DNA of 61,708 bases from Deltaproteobacteria bacterium RIFOXYD12_FULL_56_24 (GTDB lineage: Bacteria; Desulfobacterota; Desulfobulbia; Desulfobulbales; Desulfurivibrionaceae). The notes beneath the pieces are model-generated. The model did not search any database, had not been told where the DNA came from, and was given only the letters and a program-made list of their open reading frames with translations. A program made the translations under genes and the position numbers. Positions 24,510 through 33,393 of the stretch are shown one piece after another; positions within the stretch are counted from its first letter, which is position 1; every line of letters begins with the position of its first letter. The DNA is taken from positions 1 to 61,708 of the forward strand of contig MGTD01000024.1 in the NCBI GenBank assembly GCA_001799285.1, given 5' to 3'.

Positions 24510-25753
24510 GGTTTACCCTCGTACTGCTTCATGATCAACACTGCATTGGTCCCGCCGAAGCCAAATGAATTGGACATGGCAGCCCTTATTTTCATCTTGC
24601 GTGCCTGATTGGGAACGTAATCAAGATCGCATTCAGGGCTGGGATTTTCCAGATTCATGGTCGGCGGGGCGATCTGGTGCTTGATGGCCAGAGCAGTAAA
24701 GACCGCTTCGATCCCCCCAGCCCCGCCCAGCATATGGCCGGTCATGGACTTGGTCGAACTGATGGCCAGCTTGTAGGCCTGATCGCCAAAAGCCGTTTTA
24801 ATGGCCCGGGTTTCCACCACATCGTTCAACGGGGTCGAGGTGCCATGGGCATTGATATAGTCGACATCTTCCGGGCGCATGCCCGCATCCTTGAGCGCCA
24901 TCTCCATACAGCGGCTTGCCCCGTTGCCATCCTCAGGAGGAGCGGCCATATGGTAGCCGTCGCTGCTCAGGCCGTAGCCGGCAACCTCGGCATAGATCCT
25001 GGCGCCGCGAGCTTTGGCATGCTCCAATTCTTCGAGAATGAGGACCCCGGCCCCCTCGGAAATAATAAAACCATCCCGGTCCCGGTCAAAGGGGCGGGAT
25101 GCTTTTTCCGGCTGGTCATTACGGGTGGACAAAGCTTTCATCGCATGAAAACCGCCGACCGCCAAAGGACAGATCACCGATTCGCTGCCGCCGGTAATGG
25201 CCACATCGCATTCATCGTTGACGATGGAGCGAAACGCCTCGCCCACCGCATGGGTTCCAGCGGCACAGGCGGTGGTGAGACAGAGATTAGGCCCCCTGGT
25301 CCCGTAAATAATGGAGATCTGCCCGGCCCCCATATTAGGAATAACCATGGGAATAAAAAAGGGGGTGATGCGCTTCGTTCCCTTTTCCATGGCCACCTGA
25401 TGATATTTTTCTATGGTGGGCAGGCCGCCAAGCCCGCAGCCCATGATGCTGGCGATCCGGGGCGCGTTTTCCTCGGTAATCTGCAGATCGGCATTGCGCA
25501 GGGCTTCGCCGGCCGCGGCGACCGCATACTGGACAAAGAGGTCGAGATGTTTGGCGACCTTTTTGTCGATATGGTCTTCAACCTGAAAATCCTTGACCTC
25601 GGCGGCAATGTTAACCCCGACTTCGCTGGCGTCGAACCGGGTAATCGGGCCGATGCCGCTTACCCCTGCGCACAGCGCACTCCAGGTTTTCTCCACGCCC
25701 GTTCCCAGGGGAGTAACCAGTCCAACTCCTGTGACCACGACTCTTCTGCCCAC
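24506..25753 (-). CDS. fabF: 3-oxoacyl-ACP synthase II
   Basis: The 415-residue elongating ketoacyl-ACP synthase has the Cys-His-His triad: TACAAGTHAVGEA (Cys near 162), NAHGTSTPLND (His near 303) and KSMTGHMLGGAGG (His near 340). I begin it at GTG 25753, giving GRRVVVTGVGLVTPLG as in the family, because TGAGGA lies just upstream. An ATG five codons earlier is in frame but places that sequence inside the gene. It follows acpP in the classic acpP-fabF order. Confidence 0.95.
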   Translation of the reverse strand: MGRRVVVTGVGLVTPLGTGVEKTWSALCAGVSGIGPITRFDASEVGVNIAAEVKDFQVEDHIDKKVAKHLDLFVQYAVAAAGEALRNADLQITEENAPRIASIMGCGLGGLPTIEKYHQVAMEKGTKRITPFFIPMVIPNMGAGQISIIYGTRGPNLCLTTACAAGTHAVGEAFRSIVNDECDVAITGGSESVICPLAVGGFHAMKALSTRNDQPEKASRPFDRDRDGFIISEGAGVLILEELEHAKARGARIYAEVAGYGLSSDGYHMAAPPEDGNGASRCMEMALKDAGMRPEDVDYINAHGTSTPLNDVVETRAIKTAFGDQAYKLAISSTKSMTGHMLGGAGGIEAVFTALAIKHQIAPPTMNLENPSPECDLDYVPNQARKMKIRAAMSNSFGFGGTNAVLIMKQYEGKP

Positions 25754-25866
25754 GCTGATCCTCACCATCTGTATGCAGAGAAAGAACAGCCCTGGCTGGT
25801 ACACACCCACCAAGGTCAGTCCTCATTTTTTCCCGCCAGGTACCTGTTGCCGAAAAACTGCTCAGC

Positions 25867-26100
25867 TCAACCGGCAACCTTGTTGACATGGTCGATGGCG
25901 TGCTGGACGGTGGTGATCTTTTCCGCGACGTCATCGGCAATCTCGATATCGAAAGCTTCTTCCATGGCCATGATCAGCTCAACCAAGTCAAGGGAGTCAG
26001 CGCCCAGATCATCAATAAAAGAGGCGCCCGGCACAACCTTCTCTTTATCAACACTCAGCTGATCGGCAATGATATCAATAAGTTTTTCCTGTACAGACAT
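25867..26100 (-). CDS. acpP: Acyl carrier protein
   Basis: The 77-residue acidic helical protein carries the phosphopantetheine attachment motif [16 protein letters not shown] (Ser near 37). It holds the growing chain for the Fab enzymes encoded on either side. A GGAGAACA ribosome-binding site precedes the ATG. The spacer to fabG contains two palindromes (26131-26182). Confidence 0.97.
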   Translation of the reverse strand: MSVQEKLIDIIADQLSVDKEKVVPGASFIDDLGADSLDLVELIMAMEEAFDIEIADDVAEKITTVQHAIDHVNKVAG

Positions 26101-26130
26101 GTTGTTCTCCTTCCTTTTGGTTATTTCAAA

Positions 26131-26182
26131 ATAGGACCATATGGCCTATATGACTTTATAGTATAGGACTTATAAGTCCTAT
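26131..26182. promoter_or_regulatory. Tandem palindromes in the fabG-acpP spacer
   Basis: ATAGGACTTATAAGTCCTAT (26163-26182) is a perfect 20-bp palindrome. ATAGGACCATATGGCCTAT (26131-26149) is a near-perfect one of the same design, 13 bp away. They may be operator sites for a regulator acting before acpP, or copies of a short repeat. No factor can be named. Confidence 0.4.
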
Positions 26183-26194
26183 GCCTGTCCTCTG

Positions 26195-26938
26195 TTACAT
26201 GTACATCCCGCCATTGACATGGATAAACTGGCCGGTCACATAGCGCGCATCGTCAGACGCCAGATAGGACACTGCCCCGGCAATATCCTCCGCCTCGCCC
26301 AACACCCCCATGGGGATCTCCGCCATAATCTTATTGGTGACCTCATCCGAGAGATCCCGGGTCATATCGGTAACAATGTAGCCGGGGGCCACCCCGTTCA
26401 CTGTAATCCCACGGGAGGCAAGCTCCCTGGCCACGGATTTGGTAAAACCGACAATCCCTGCCTTGGCGGCAGCATAATTGGCCTGGCCGGCGTTGCCGGC
26501 AAAACCGACCACCGAAGTGATGTTGATGATCCGGCCCCAGCGCTGTTTCATCATGGCCCGGCTCACCGCCTTGGTGCAGAGGAACACGCCCTTGAGGTTG
26601 GTATTAAGGACCTCGTCCCACTGCTCATCCTTCATCTTCATGAGCAGGGTGTCCCTGGTGATTCCGGCATTGTTCACCAGGATATCCACCTGACCATGCG
26701 CCTCAAGAATCTTCTTGAAAGCCGCTTCAATCTCCTCCGAGACGGCGACGTTGAACTGGACCGCTTCTCCCTTGCCGCCTGCATTACGGATGCTCTGAAC
26801 CGTCTCGTCTGCGGCAGAAGAATTGCTCACATAATTGACGATAACCAAGGCGCCCAATGCGGCAAGACGTTGAGAAATAGCCCGGCCAATACCTCTGCTG
26901 CCCCCGGTGACTACGGCAATCTTTCCGCTCAGGCTCAT
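26195..26938 (-). CDS. fabG: 3-oxoacyl-ACP reductase
   Basis: The 247-residue short-chain dehydrogenase has the NADPH loop VTGGSRGIGRAI, NNAG, the catalytic Ser-Tyr-Lys set (ITSVVGFAGNAGQANYAAAKAG) and VAPGYIVTDMT. It reduces 3-oxoacyl-ACP in fatty-acid elongation. It overlaps the etfA stop by four bases and precedes acpP. Confidence 0.95.
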   Translation of the reverse strand: MSLSGKIAVVTGGSRGIGRAISQRLAALGALVIVNYVSNSSAADETVQSIRNAGGKGEAVQFNVAVSEEIEAAFKKILEAHGQVDILVNNAGITRDTLLMKMKDEQWDEVLNTNLKGVFLCTKAVSRAMMKQRWGRIINITSVVGFAGNAGQANYAAAKAGIVGFTKSVARELASRGITVNGVAPGYIVTDMTRDLSDEVTNKIMAEIPMGVLGEAEDIAGAVSYLASDDARYVTGQFIHVNGGMYM

Positions 26939-28128
26939 GCGCCCTTCCTTCCCTTGAATTTCTCGATAAGCTTGGGAACGATCTCTAAAACATCCCCGAC
27001 AATACCATAGGTGGCCACATCAAAGATCGGGGCATCGGCGTCACGGTTGATGGCGATAATGGTATCTGCGGACTGCATGCCCACCAGATGCTGAATGGCC
27101 CCGGATATCCCGCAGGCAAAATAGATTTTGGGAGCCACAGTTTTACCGGTCTGGCCAACCTGATGGGGATAGGGAATCCAGCCGCTGTCCACCGCGGCCC
27201 GGGAGGCGGCAACCGCCCCGCCCAGCACATCGGCCAGTTCACGGATCATGGCAAAGCCCTTTTCGCTTTCCAGGCCCCGGCCGCCGGCCACGACGATATC
27301 AGCCTCGGAAAGGTTAACCCGATCAAGATCTTCAACCACAGAATCAAGCACCTTGACGCGGGGCTTGAGCAAGGCCGGATCAAGATTAACTTTAATGATT
27401 TCTCCCTTGCGCCCTGCATCCCTGGCAAGAGGCTTCATCACCAGCGGCCGCACCGTGGAAATCTGCGGACGGGTGTGCGGACAGACGATGGTGGCCATGA
27501 TATTACCGCCAAAGGCCGGACGAGTCTGCAACAGTGCCCCATCCTCCTCCCGGATCGCCAGATTCGTGCAGTCGGCGGTAAGCCCCGTGGCCAGGGTAGT
27601 GGCTACCCGGGGAATAAAGGATCTGCCAATAGCGGTGGCGCCCGCTAGAATAATCTCGGGCCGGTGTTTTTTAGCCAGAGCGCTCAAGGCGTTGCCATAG
27701 GCATCATCGGTGAAGGAAGCCAGTGCCGGATCATCAACGACAAAGACCTTGTCAGCACCGCAAGCGATGAGCTCGTCTGCCAGGCCCTCGATTTTTGACC
27801 CGAGAAGAACCGCAGAGAGGGGCACCCCTCTCTGGTCTGCCAGCTTACGCCCGGCCCCCAGCAGCTCCAAAGCTACGGGAGCCAGCCTGCCATGTCGGCA
27901 TTCCGCATAGACCCAGACCCCGGACCAATCGGCCAGGTCGCCCTGAGTGATCTTTTCCTCTCTCTTGATGGAAAGAGCGACGACTTCGCAGACATCCACG
28001 CAGCTGCCGCACAGGGTACAGGTCTCGCCGACCACGGCATGCCCGCCTTCAACCTTGATCGCCCCGAAGGTACAGGTACTTTCACAAATACCGCAACCAA
28101 TACAGGATTCTATATCAATCTGTAACAT
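26935..28128 (-). CDS. etfA: Electron transfer flavoprotein alpha subunit with ferredoxin domain
   Basis: The 397-residue protein begins with a two-[4Fe-4S] ferredoxin domain (CIGCGICESTC and CTLCGSCVDVC, residues about 9-48). It continues with the EtfA N-terminal domain and the FAD-binding C-terminal domain (VAGGRGLESEKGF, HQVGQTGKTVAPKIYFACGISGAIQH). With EtfB it carries electrons to or from acyl-CoA dehydrogenase. The fused ferredoxin suggests that it can exchange electrons with low-potential carriers. It lies in an operon with etfB and the dehydrogenase, inside the fatty-acid synthesis cluster. Confidence 0.95.
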   Translation of the reverse strand: MLQIDIESCIGCGICESTCTFGAIKVEGGHAVVGETCTLCGSCVDVCEVVALSIKREEKITQGDLADWSGVWVYAECRHGRLAPVALELLGAGRKLADQRGVPLSAVLLGSKIEGLADELIACGADKVFVVDDPALASFTDDAYGNALSALAKKHRPEIILAGATAIGRSFIPRVATTLATGLTADCTNLAIREEDGALLQTRPAFGGNIMATIVCPHTRPQISTVRPLVMKPLARDAGRKGEIIKVNLDPALLKPRVKVLDSVVEDLDRVNLSEADIVVAGGRGLESEKGFAMIRELADVLGGAVAASRAAVDSGWIPYPHQVGQTGKTVAPKIYFACGISGAIQHLVGMQSADTIIAINRDADAPIFDVATYGIVGDVLEIVPKLIEKFKGRKGA

Positions 28129-28151
28129 AGAGGATTCCGTTCGTCTGATTT

Positions 28152-28931
28152 CTACAGGAGAGGCGACAATTTCTCATACAGCTGGGCAACCTGCTCATCG
28201 GCGGTGCCGACAAGCATGGCCCGAGCTCCTTTCAGTTCCGGCGAGAACACCTTGACCACCTGGGTGGTGGAACCTTTAAGGCCCAACTGCTCCGGGTCTG
28301 CCTCGATATCCACGGCTGTCAGCTTGGTGATATCAATCTTTTTCGCCCGCATCTTTCCCTTAAGGGAAGGAATCCTGGGTTCGTTGATTTCCTTGACCAC
28401 GGTGAACAGCGCGGGCAAAGGCACCTCTACCAGATCATAGCCGTCATCCATCAACCGTTCTGCCCGGATGGCGCTGGCGGTACAGTCATTGATCTTGCGC
28501 ACATAGGCGACGAAAGGAATATCAAGACGCTCTGCCAAACCGGGACCAACCTGGGCGGTATCTCCATCAATGGCCTGCTTGCCGCAGAGGATCAGATCAA
28601 AATCATCGATTTTTTTAATGGCCTGGGAGAGGGTATAGGTGGTCGCCCAGGTATCCGCCCCGGCAAAGGCCCGATCCGAGACGAGCACCGCCTCGTCAGC
28701 CCCGCAGGACACGGCCTCGCGCAGCATCTCCTCTGCCTGGGGAGGCCCCATGCTGAGTACGGTTACCGTGCCGCCGTGTTGCTCTTTCAGGCGAACCGCC
28801 TCCTCAAGGGCATGGCGGTCGTACGGGTTCATAATGGCCTGCACCCCTTCCCTTGACAGGGTATTGGTTTTGGGGTCCAGGCGGACATCCTTGGCATCCG
28901 GCACCTGCTTTATGCAAACGATGATCTTCAT
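28152..28931 (-). CDS. etfB: Electron transfer flavoprotein beta subunit
   Basis: This 259-residue protein has the EtfB pattern: MKIIVCIKQVPDAKDVRLD at the start, NPYDRHALEEAVRLKE, CGKQAIDGDTAQVGPGLAERL and the EtfB signature region VEVPLPALFTVVKEINEPRIP. It binds AMP or a second FAD; the GKQAIDGDTAQVGP loop is where bifurcating and non-bifurcating types differ, but this cannot be settled by eye. The gene overlaps the acyl-CoA dehydrogenase stop by four bases and is followed by etfA. Confidence 0.95.
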   Translation of the reverse strand: MKIIVCIKQVPDAKDVRLDPKTNTLSREGVQAIMNPYDRHALEEAVRLKEQHGGTVTVLSMGPPQAEEMLREAVSCGADEAVLVSDRAFAGADTWATTYTLSQAIKKIDDFDLILCGKQAIDGDTAQVGPGLAERLDIPFVAYVRKINDCTASAIRAERLMDDGYDLVEVPLPALFTVVKEINEPRIPSLKGKMRAKKIDITKLTAVDIEADPEQLGLKGSTTQVVKVFSPELKGARAMLVGTADEQVAQLYEKLSPLL

Positions 28932-30085
28932 GAGGACCTCGTGTACTCCTTGTTCAATTCCTGCCCGATAACATTACGCTGGATCTGGTTGGTACCCTCG
29001 TAGATCTGGAGGATCTTGGCGTCCCGCATCATCTTCTCCACCGGGTAATCGCGCATATAGCCATAGCCGGCGAGAACCTGGACTGCATCAACGGTAACCT
29101 TCATCGCCATGTCGGTGGCGAAAACCTTGCACATGGAGGAGGCCTTGGACATATCGTTTTTGTGGGCGTCGATATGCTTGGCCGCCGAATAAACCAGGGC
29201 GCGGCCCGCCTCGACCTGGATGGCCATATCGGCCAGAATATGCTGTACCGCCTGGAAGGAGATGATGGGTTTGCCGAATTGAACCCGCTGCTTGGCATAA
29301 TTGACCGCCTCGTCCAGGGCGCCCTGCCCCAGGCCAACGCCAAGGATAGCAATGCCCGGCCGGGACTGATCCAGGGTCTTCATCACGGTGATAAAGCCCA
29401 TGCCGATCCGGCCGATCACCCTATCCTTGGGGATGCGGCAGTCCTTGAAAATCAGCTCCCTAGTGGAAGAGCAACGGATGCCCAGCTTCTTTTCCTTGAC
29501 CCCGTATGAAAAACCAGGGTCGGTATCCTCAACCACGAACATGGTGGCGCCGCGAGGGCCCTTGCTTTTGTCGGTGATGGCGATAACCGTGTAGATCTGA
29601 GCCTCGCCGGCATTGGTTATCCACTGCTTGGTGCCGTTTAAAACCCATTCGTCGCCATCGAGTACCGCAGTGGTCTGGATGCCGGAGGCATCACTGCCGG
29701 CATTGGCCTCGGTAAGGGCAAAAGCCGCCAGTTTCTCGCCGCTGGCAATAAGAGGCATATATTTCTGTTTCAGCTCATCGCTGCCGGAGATCAAAATCGG
29801 GTAGGCGCCCAAGGCGCTGGCGGCAAAGGCGGTGGCCACCCCGGTGCATCCCCTGGCGAACTGCTCCAGAGCCAGGACAATATCAAAACACCCCCCGCCC
29901 AGGCCGCCATATTCCTCGGGGATATAAAGGCCATACAAATCGGCCTTGGCTATGGCGGTCAGGATATCACGGGGATATTCTTCGGTTTCATCCAATTCCG
30001 ACCTTTGCGGAATAATCATTTCATCGGTGATCTGCCGAGCAACATCGACAATCATCTGCTGCTCTTCGCTCAAGAAATAATCCAC
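28928..30085 (-). CDS. Acyl-CoA dehydrogenase
   Basis: The 385-residue flavoprotein has the family signatures ALTEANAGSDASGIQT, QWITNAGEA and, near the C-terminus, YEGTNQIQRNVIG with the catalytic-base glutamate as in short-chain (butyryl-CoA-like) dehydrogenases. It introduces or, in reverse, reduces a 2,3 double bond in acyl-CoA with EtfAB as electron partner. Its position between fabH and etfB/fabG, and the absence of any fabI/fabK/fabV in the window, raise the idea of a role in the enoyl-reduction step; beta-oxidation or fermentation remain alternatives. Confidence 0.93.
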   Translation of the reverse strand: MDYFLSEEQQMIVDVARQITDEMIIPQRSELDETEEYPRDILTAIAKADLYGLYIPEEYGGLGGGCFDIVLALEQFARGCTGVATAFAASALGAYPILISGSDELKQKYMPLIASGEKLAAFALTEANAGSDASGIQTTAVLDGDEWVLNGTKQWITNAGEAQIYTVIAITDKSKGPRGATMFVVEDTDPGFSYGVKEKKLGIRCSSTRELIFKDCRIPKDRVIGRIGMGFITVMKTLDQSRPGIAILGVGLGQGALDEAVNYAKQRVQFGKPIISFQAVQHILADMAIQVEAGRALVYSAAKHIDAHKNDMSKASSMCKVFATDMAMKVTVDAVQVLAGYGYMRDYPVEKMMRDAKILQIYEGTNQIQRNVIGQELNKEYTRSS

Positions 30086-30143
30086 TCTGCCCCCTTGTCT
30101 CTCGATTACTTAGATCTGCGATTGGTAATGAAGCATTCTGTGC

Positions 30144-31121
30144 CTACCATCGGACCAGAGCCGCGCCCCAGGTGAAGCCGCCGCCAAAAGTACAGATAAG
30201 AAGCAGATCTCCCTGCTGCAATCGGCCTTCCCGGTTTGCCTCATCCATGGCAATTGGCACGGTCGCCGCCGATGTATTACCATATTTGTGTACATTAATA
30301 TAGATTTTTTCAAGCGGGACATTTAGGTAATCAGCCAGGTTTTTCAGGATACGAATATTTGCCTGATGAGGCACTACGATGGAGATGTCAGCAATGGCAA
30401 GACCTTCTTTTTCAAGGACAGCAGTAATGGCTTCCGCCATGGCCCGGACCGCGTAACGAAAAACATCCTTCCCCACCATCTTGATGAAAGGCCCGTCACT
30501 TGGCAAGGTACAGAGGTCGGGGTTCAGGCTGGGGGCACTGTCCATATGAAGCAGTTCCCACAACCGGCCATCCGCATAAAGTTTACTCGCCAGGATGCCC
30601 CGGCCCTGATCGTTGCCCGTCATTAGACAAGCCCCGGCTCCATCACCAAAAAGCACACAGGTATTGCGATCCTGCCAGTTGGTTCGGGAAGAAAGATTTT
30701 CCGCGCCGATCACTAGAATTTTCATGTCCGGGTTGCTGTGGATATATTTATCGGCAAGATCCAGGCCGTAAAGAAAGCCGGAACAGGCGGCGTTGATGTC
30801 GAAGGCAAAGGCGTTGACCGCCTCCAGGTCCTTTTGCACCAGACAGGCGCAGGATGGCATGGCCTTTTCACAGGAAATCGTCCCGACGACGATCATGTCA
30901 ACCTCCGCCGGGGTCACACCGGCCATCGCCAAAGCGCGGCGGGCTGCCTCGCTGGCCAGTTTAGAAGTCTCCTCCCCTGCCCTGGCAATATGCCTGGTCT
31001 TGATCCCCGTTCTGGTGGTAATCCACTCATCGGAGGTATCAACCATCTTAGCCAGATCCTCGTTGGTGAGGATCCTTTCCGGCAAACAAGAACCAGTGCC
31101 GATAATAACTGCGCGGCTCAT
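30144..31121 (-). CDS. fabH: 3-oxoacyl-ACP synthase III
   Basis: The 325-residue initiating condensing enzyme has the Cys-His-Asn triad: DINAACSGFLYGLD (Cys near 112), VVPHQANIRIL (His near 250) and KYGNTSAATVPIA (Asn near 280). It joins acetyl-CoA to malonyl-ACP. It overlaps plsX by four bases, the common plsX-fabH arrangement. Confidence 0.96.
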   Translation of the reverse strand: MSRAVIIGTGSCLPERILTNEDLAKMVDTSDEWITTRTGIKTRHIARAGEETSKLASEAARRALAMAGVTPAEVDMIVVGTISCEKAMPSCACLVQKDLEAVNAFAFDINAACSGFLYGLDLADKYIHSNPDMKILVIGAENLSSRTNWQDRNTCVLFGDGAGACLMTGNDQGRGILASKLYADGRLWELLHMDSAPSLNPDLCTLPSDGPFIKMVGKDVFRYAVRAMAEAITAVLEKEGLAIADISIVVPHQANIRILKNLADYLNVPLEKIYINVHKYGNTSAATVPIAMDEANREGRLQQGDLLLICTFGGGFTWGAALVRW

Positions 31122-32176
31122 GGGTCTACTCCGGAGGCAGCGGTTAGCGTAGACGGGGAATCATCCGGTTGCCCCAGAAGATGATCAAGGGCAAGAAGCT
31201 GGAGGATTCTGTCATTAACTTTATTGCGGGCCATTTCGGAGGCAACCCGGAGGGCATTTTTAATGGCCACACCACTTGAACGCCCATGGCAGATAATGGC
31301 ATTGCCTTGGATACCGAGCAAGGGAGCCCCGCCATACTCGGCATAATCAACCCGTTTTTTGAAGGAAACAAAGGCGTCCCTGGCCAGCAGATAGCCAAGT
31401 TTCGCCTTAAAGCTTTTGGAAATCTCCTCCCCCAGCATGCCCATGACCGCCTCGGCCAGTCCTTCACTGAGTTTCAGACAGACATTGCCGACAAATCCAT
31501 CACAGACCATGACGTCAACATCGCCCTGAAAAGTGTCCCTGCCCTCGACATTGCCGATGTAATTCAAGGAACTCTGCTGAAACAGCTCGTGGGATTTTTT
31601 TACCAGAATATTGCCCTTCCCCCCCTCTTCGCCGATACTGAGCAGGCCGATTCTGGGTCGGTTCAGACCAAAGAGCACCTGCGAAAAAGCGGAGGCCATG
31701 ACCCCGAATTGCAACAGATGCTCGGGGCGACAATCAACGTTTGCCCCAACATCCATCATCACCACCGGGCCTTTCAAGGTGGGGAAGATGCCGGCAATTC
31801 CCGGCCGGGATACATGCTCCAGCCGCCCAAGCAGCTTAAGGGCTGCGGCCATGGTAGCCCCGGAATTGCCAGCGCTGACAACCGCGTCAACCATGCCCTC
31901 TTTATGGAGGGAAAAGGCCTTCATGATAGAGGAATCTTTTTTCTTGCGGATGGCGTCAAAGGGGGACTCATCCATACCAACAACCTGGGCGGCATGTACC
32001 AGATGAATCCGGGATGAAGGATGGTCATGTGTTGCCAGAATGGCTTTGAGCCGACCCTGATCACCAATCAGGCTGATCTCCAGGGCAGATTCGCGCACAG
32101 CCATAACTGCCCCAGAAACCAGTACTTCAGGGCCTCGGTCCCCGCCCATGGCATCCAGGGCAATATGCAATGCCAT
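31118..32176 (-). CDS. plsX: Phosphate acyltransferase PlsX
   Basis: The 352-residue enzyme converts acyl-ACP to acyl-phosphate for phospholipid synthesis. It begins MALHIALDAMGGDRGPEV and has FDAIRKKKDSSIMKAFSLHKEG, VSAGNSGATMAAALKLLGRL and the family's YAEYGGAPLLGIQGNAIICHG. It follows rpmF after 13 bp, the standard rpmF-plsX-fabH order. Confidence 0.96.
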   Translation of the reverse strand: MALHIALDAMGGDRGPEVLVSGAVMAVRESALEISLIGDQGRLKAILATHDHPSSRIHLVHAAQVVGMDESPFDAIRKKKDSSIMKAFSLHKEGMVDAVVSAGNSGATMAAALKLLGRLEHVSRPGIAGIFPTLKGPVVMMDVGANVDCRPEHLLQFGVMASAFSQVLFGLNRPRIGLLSIGEEGGKGNILVKKSHELFQQSSLNYIGNVEGRDTFQGDVDVMVCDGFVGNVCLKLSEGLAEAVMGMLGEEISKSFKAKLGYLLARDAFVSFKKRVDYAEYGGAPLLGIQGNAIICHGRSSGVAIKNALRVASEMARNKVNDRILQLLALDHLLGQPDDSPSTLTAASGVDP

Positions 32177-32189
32177 GGTGAACTCTCTA

Positions 32190-32372
32190 TTACTCTGCGG
32201 TCAACTTGACAACAGTACGACCCTTGTATGCCCCACAGCCAGGACAAAGACGGTGCGGAAGTTTCGGCTCGCCACATTCGGAGCAGGTGGCAATGGTTAC
32301 GCCACACAGCGCATCATGGGAGCGACGTATTCTGGTACGAGCATGGGAATGTCTTCTTTTCGGTAAGGCCAT
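32190..32372 (-). CDS. rpmF: Ribosomal protein L32
   Basis: The 60-residue basic protein of the large ribosomal subunit has MALPKRRHSHARTRIRRSHD at its start and two zinc-binding pairs, CSECG and CPGCG. ATG 32372 fits the family start; an in-frame upstream extension has no family support. The DUF177/YceD gene often found just upstream is not present. Confidence 0.96.
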   Translation of the reverse strand: MALPKRRHSHARTRIRRSHDALCGVTIATCSECGEPKLPHRLCPGCGAYKGRTVVKLTAE

Positions 32373-32913
32373 TACTTTTCCTCCAATTGGAAAGATCTCG
32401 GTTACAGTTTGTTGTGCCTGTAACGGGTTTCTCAAAAAAGATCAACAAGTTCGGCAAAAAGTGCCACATTTTCTGCTCCGTGACGCCAACAGGGAAGACC
32501 CATTCCTCTGCTGAAAGGAAGATCCTTGGCAATCACCAGCGTCAGTCCACGCATCACCTGTTGACAATGCAAAAAACAGAACAGATCAATATAAATAAAC
32601 ACGGCGCATTGTCAAGGTAATTCACAGGCATGGCCTTTTTTCTCATGGGAGCCAATGCCCGACAAGATCCTCGGCGAGCAAGCAATAATCCGAGCCATTG
32701 TTAATAAATATCCTGGCATTTAGGTGGCGCAAGAAGCGTAAAGGAAAGGCCGTAACCGGACAAAATATTTCCCAACAGCGCCTAAGCCATTGTCAAAAAA
32801 TAACATGGCCGTTTTAGGCAGCCAGATGGCATAAGGAGCCGTACAGTAAGGCAACATAAATGGCCATGTTATTTTTGAACGGCTCCTAAACAAAAAAAGG
32901 GGATCATCAAAAC
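32373..32913. other. 541-bp spacer upstream of rpmF
   Basis: No gene was seen. The stretch must hold the promoter of the rpmF-plsX-fab operon, but no clear -35/-10 pair was picked out. Its only structured part is the nested inverted repeat at 32793-32886. Confidence 0.5.
32793..32886. repeat. Nested inverted repeat downstream of the cyclic-nucleotide-binding gene
   Basis: TCAAAAAATAACATGGCC (32793-32810) pairs with GGCCATGTTATTTTTGA (32862-32878). A second overlapping pair GGAGCCGT / ACGGCTCC occurs at 32836-32843 and 32879-32886, so two alternative folds are possible. It lies about 30 bp after the stop of the minus-strand gene at 32914 and could act as its transcript end. Confidence 0.6.
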
Positions 32914-33387
32914 TTACAACAATCGTGCGAGACGGACACTTGCTTCGCCCAGACGATGGCCAAGCACATATATAATCCGCCGAAAAATTTTCAGGCCAAG
33001 AGCAGGCACCTGCTCCAGCAGCAGCTCGAGTTTTTTTTGAGAAAGAATCAAGAGATGACTATTTTTCGTGGCGACAACGGTGGCATGCCGACAGCCACCT
33101 TCAACAACGGAAACCTCACCGACAAGACTTCCACGCTCAAGCATGGCAACCAAAATGAATTTACCAGGGAATATCGCCTCCATCTTGACGGCAAGTTTCC
33201 CCTCGACCAGAAACCCCATAAAATCGCCGGGGTCCCCACTTTTGAGTACAATTTCCCCCTGCTGCCACTCTCGGAACTCAAGATAGGCAAACAGCACGCC
33301 CATCTCTTCGGCAGATAAAAAAGAAAATATATCATGTAGCTCTTCGGGGCGGTATCTCCCTAAAAGCATTCCTTCCACATTATTCAT
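32914..33387 (-). CDS. Cyclic-nucleotide-binding domain protein without DNA-binding domain
   Basis: The 157-residue protein consists of one cNMP-binding beta-roll of the Crp/Eal type (about 15-140: FLSAEEMGVLFAYLEFREWQQGEIVLKSGDPGDFMGFLVEGKL and RGSLVGEVSVVEGGCRHATVVA), followed by a short helix. No helix-turn-helix is present, so it is not a transcription factor by itself. The phosphate-binding arginine position has a variant GEVSVVEGGCRHA. It lies 6 bp after mlaC at the end of the Mla operon, suggesting that a nucleotide signal or a structural role is connected with lipid transport; that link is inferred. Confidence 0.82.
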   Translation of the reverse strand: MNNVEGMLLGRYRPEELHDIFSFLSAEEMGVLFAYLEFREWQQGEIVLKSGDPGDFMGFLVEGKLAVKMEAIFPGKFILVAMLERGSLVGEVSVVEGGCRHATVVATKNSHLLILSQKKLELLLEQVPALGLKIFRRIIYVLGHRLGEASVRLARLL

Positions 33388-33393
33388 TTGCTT

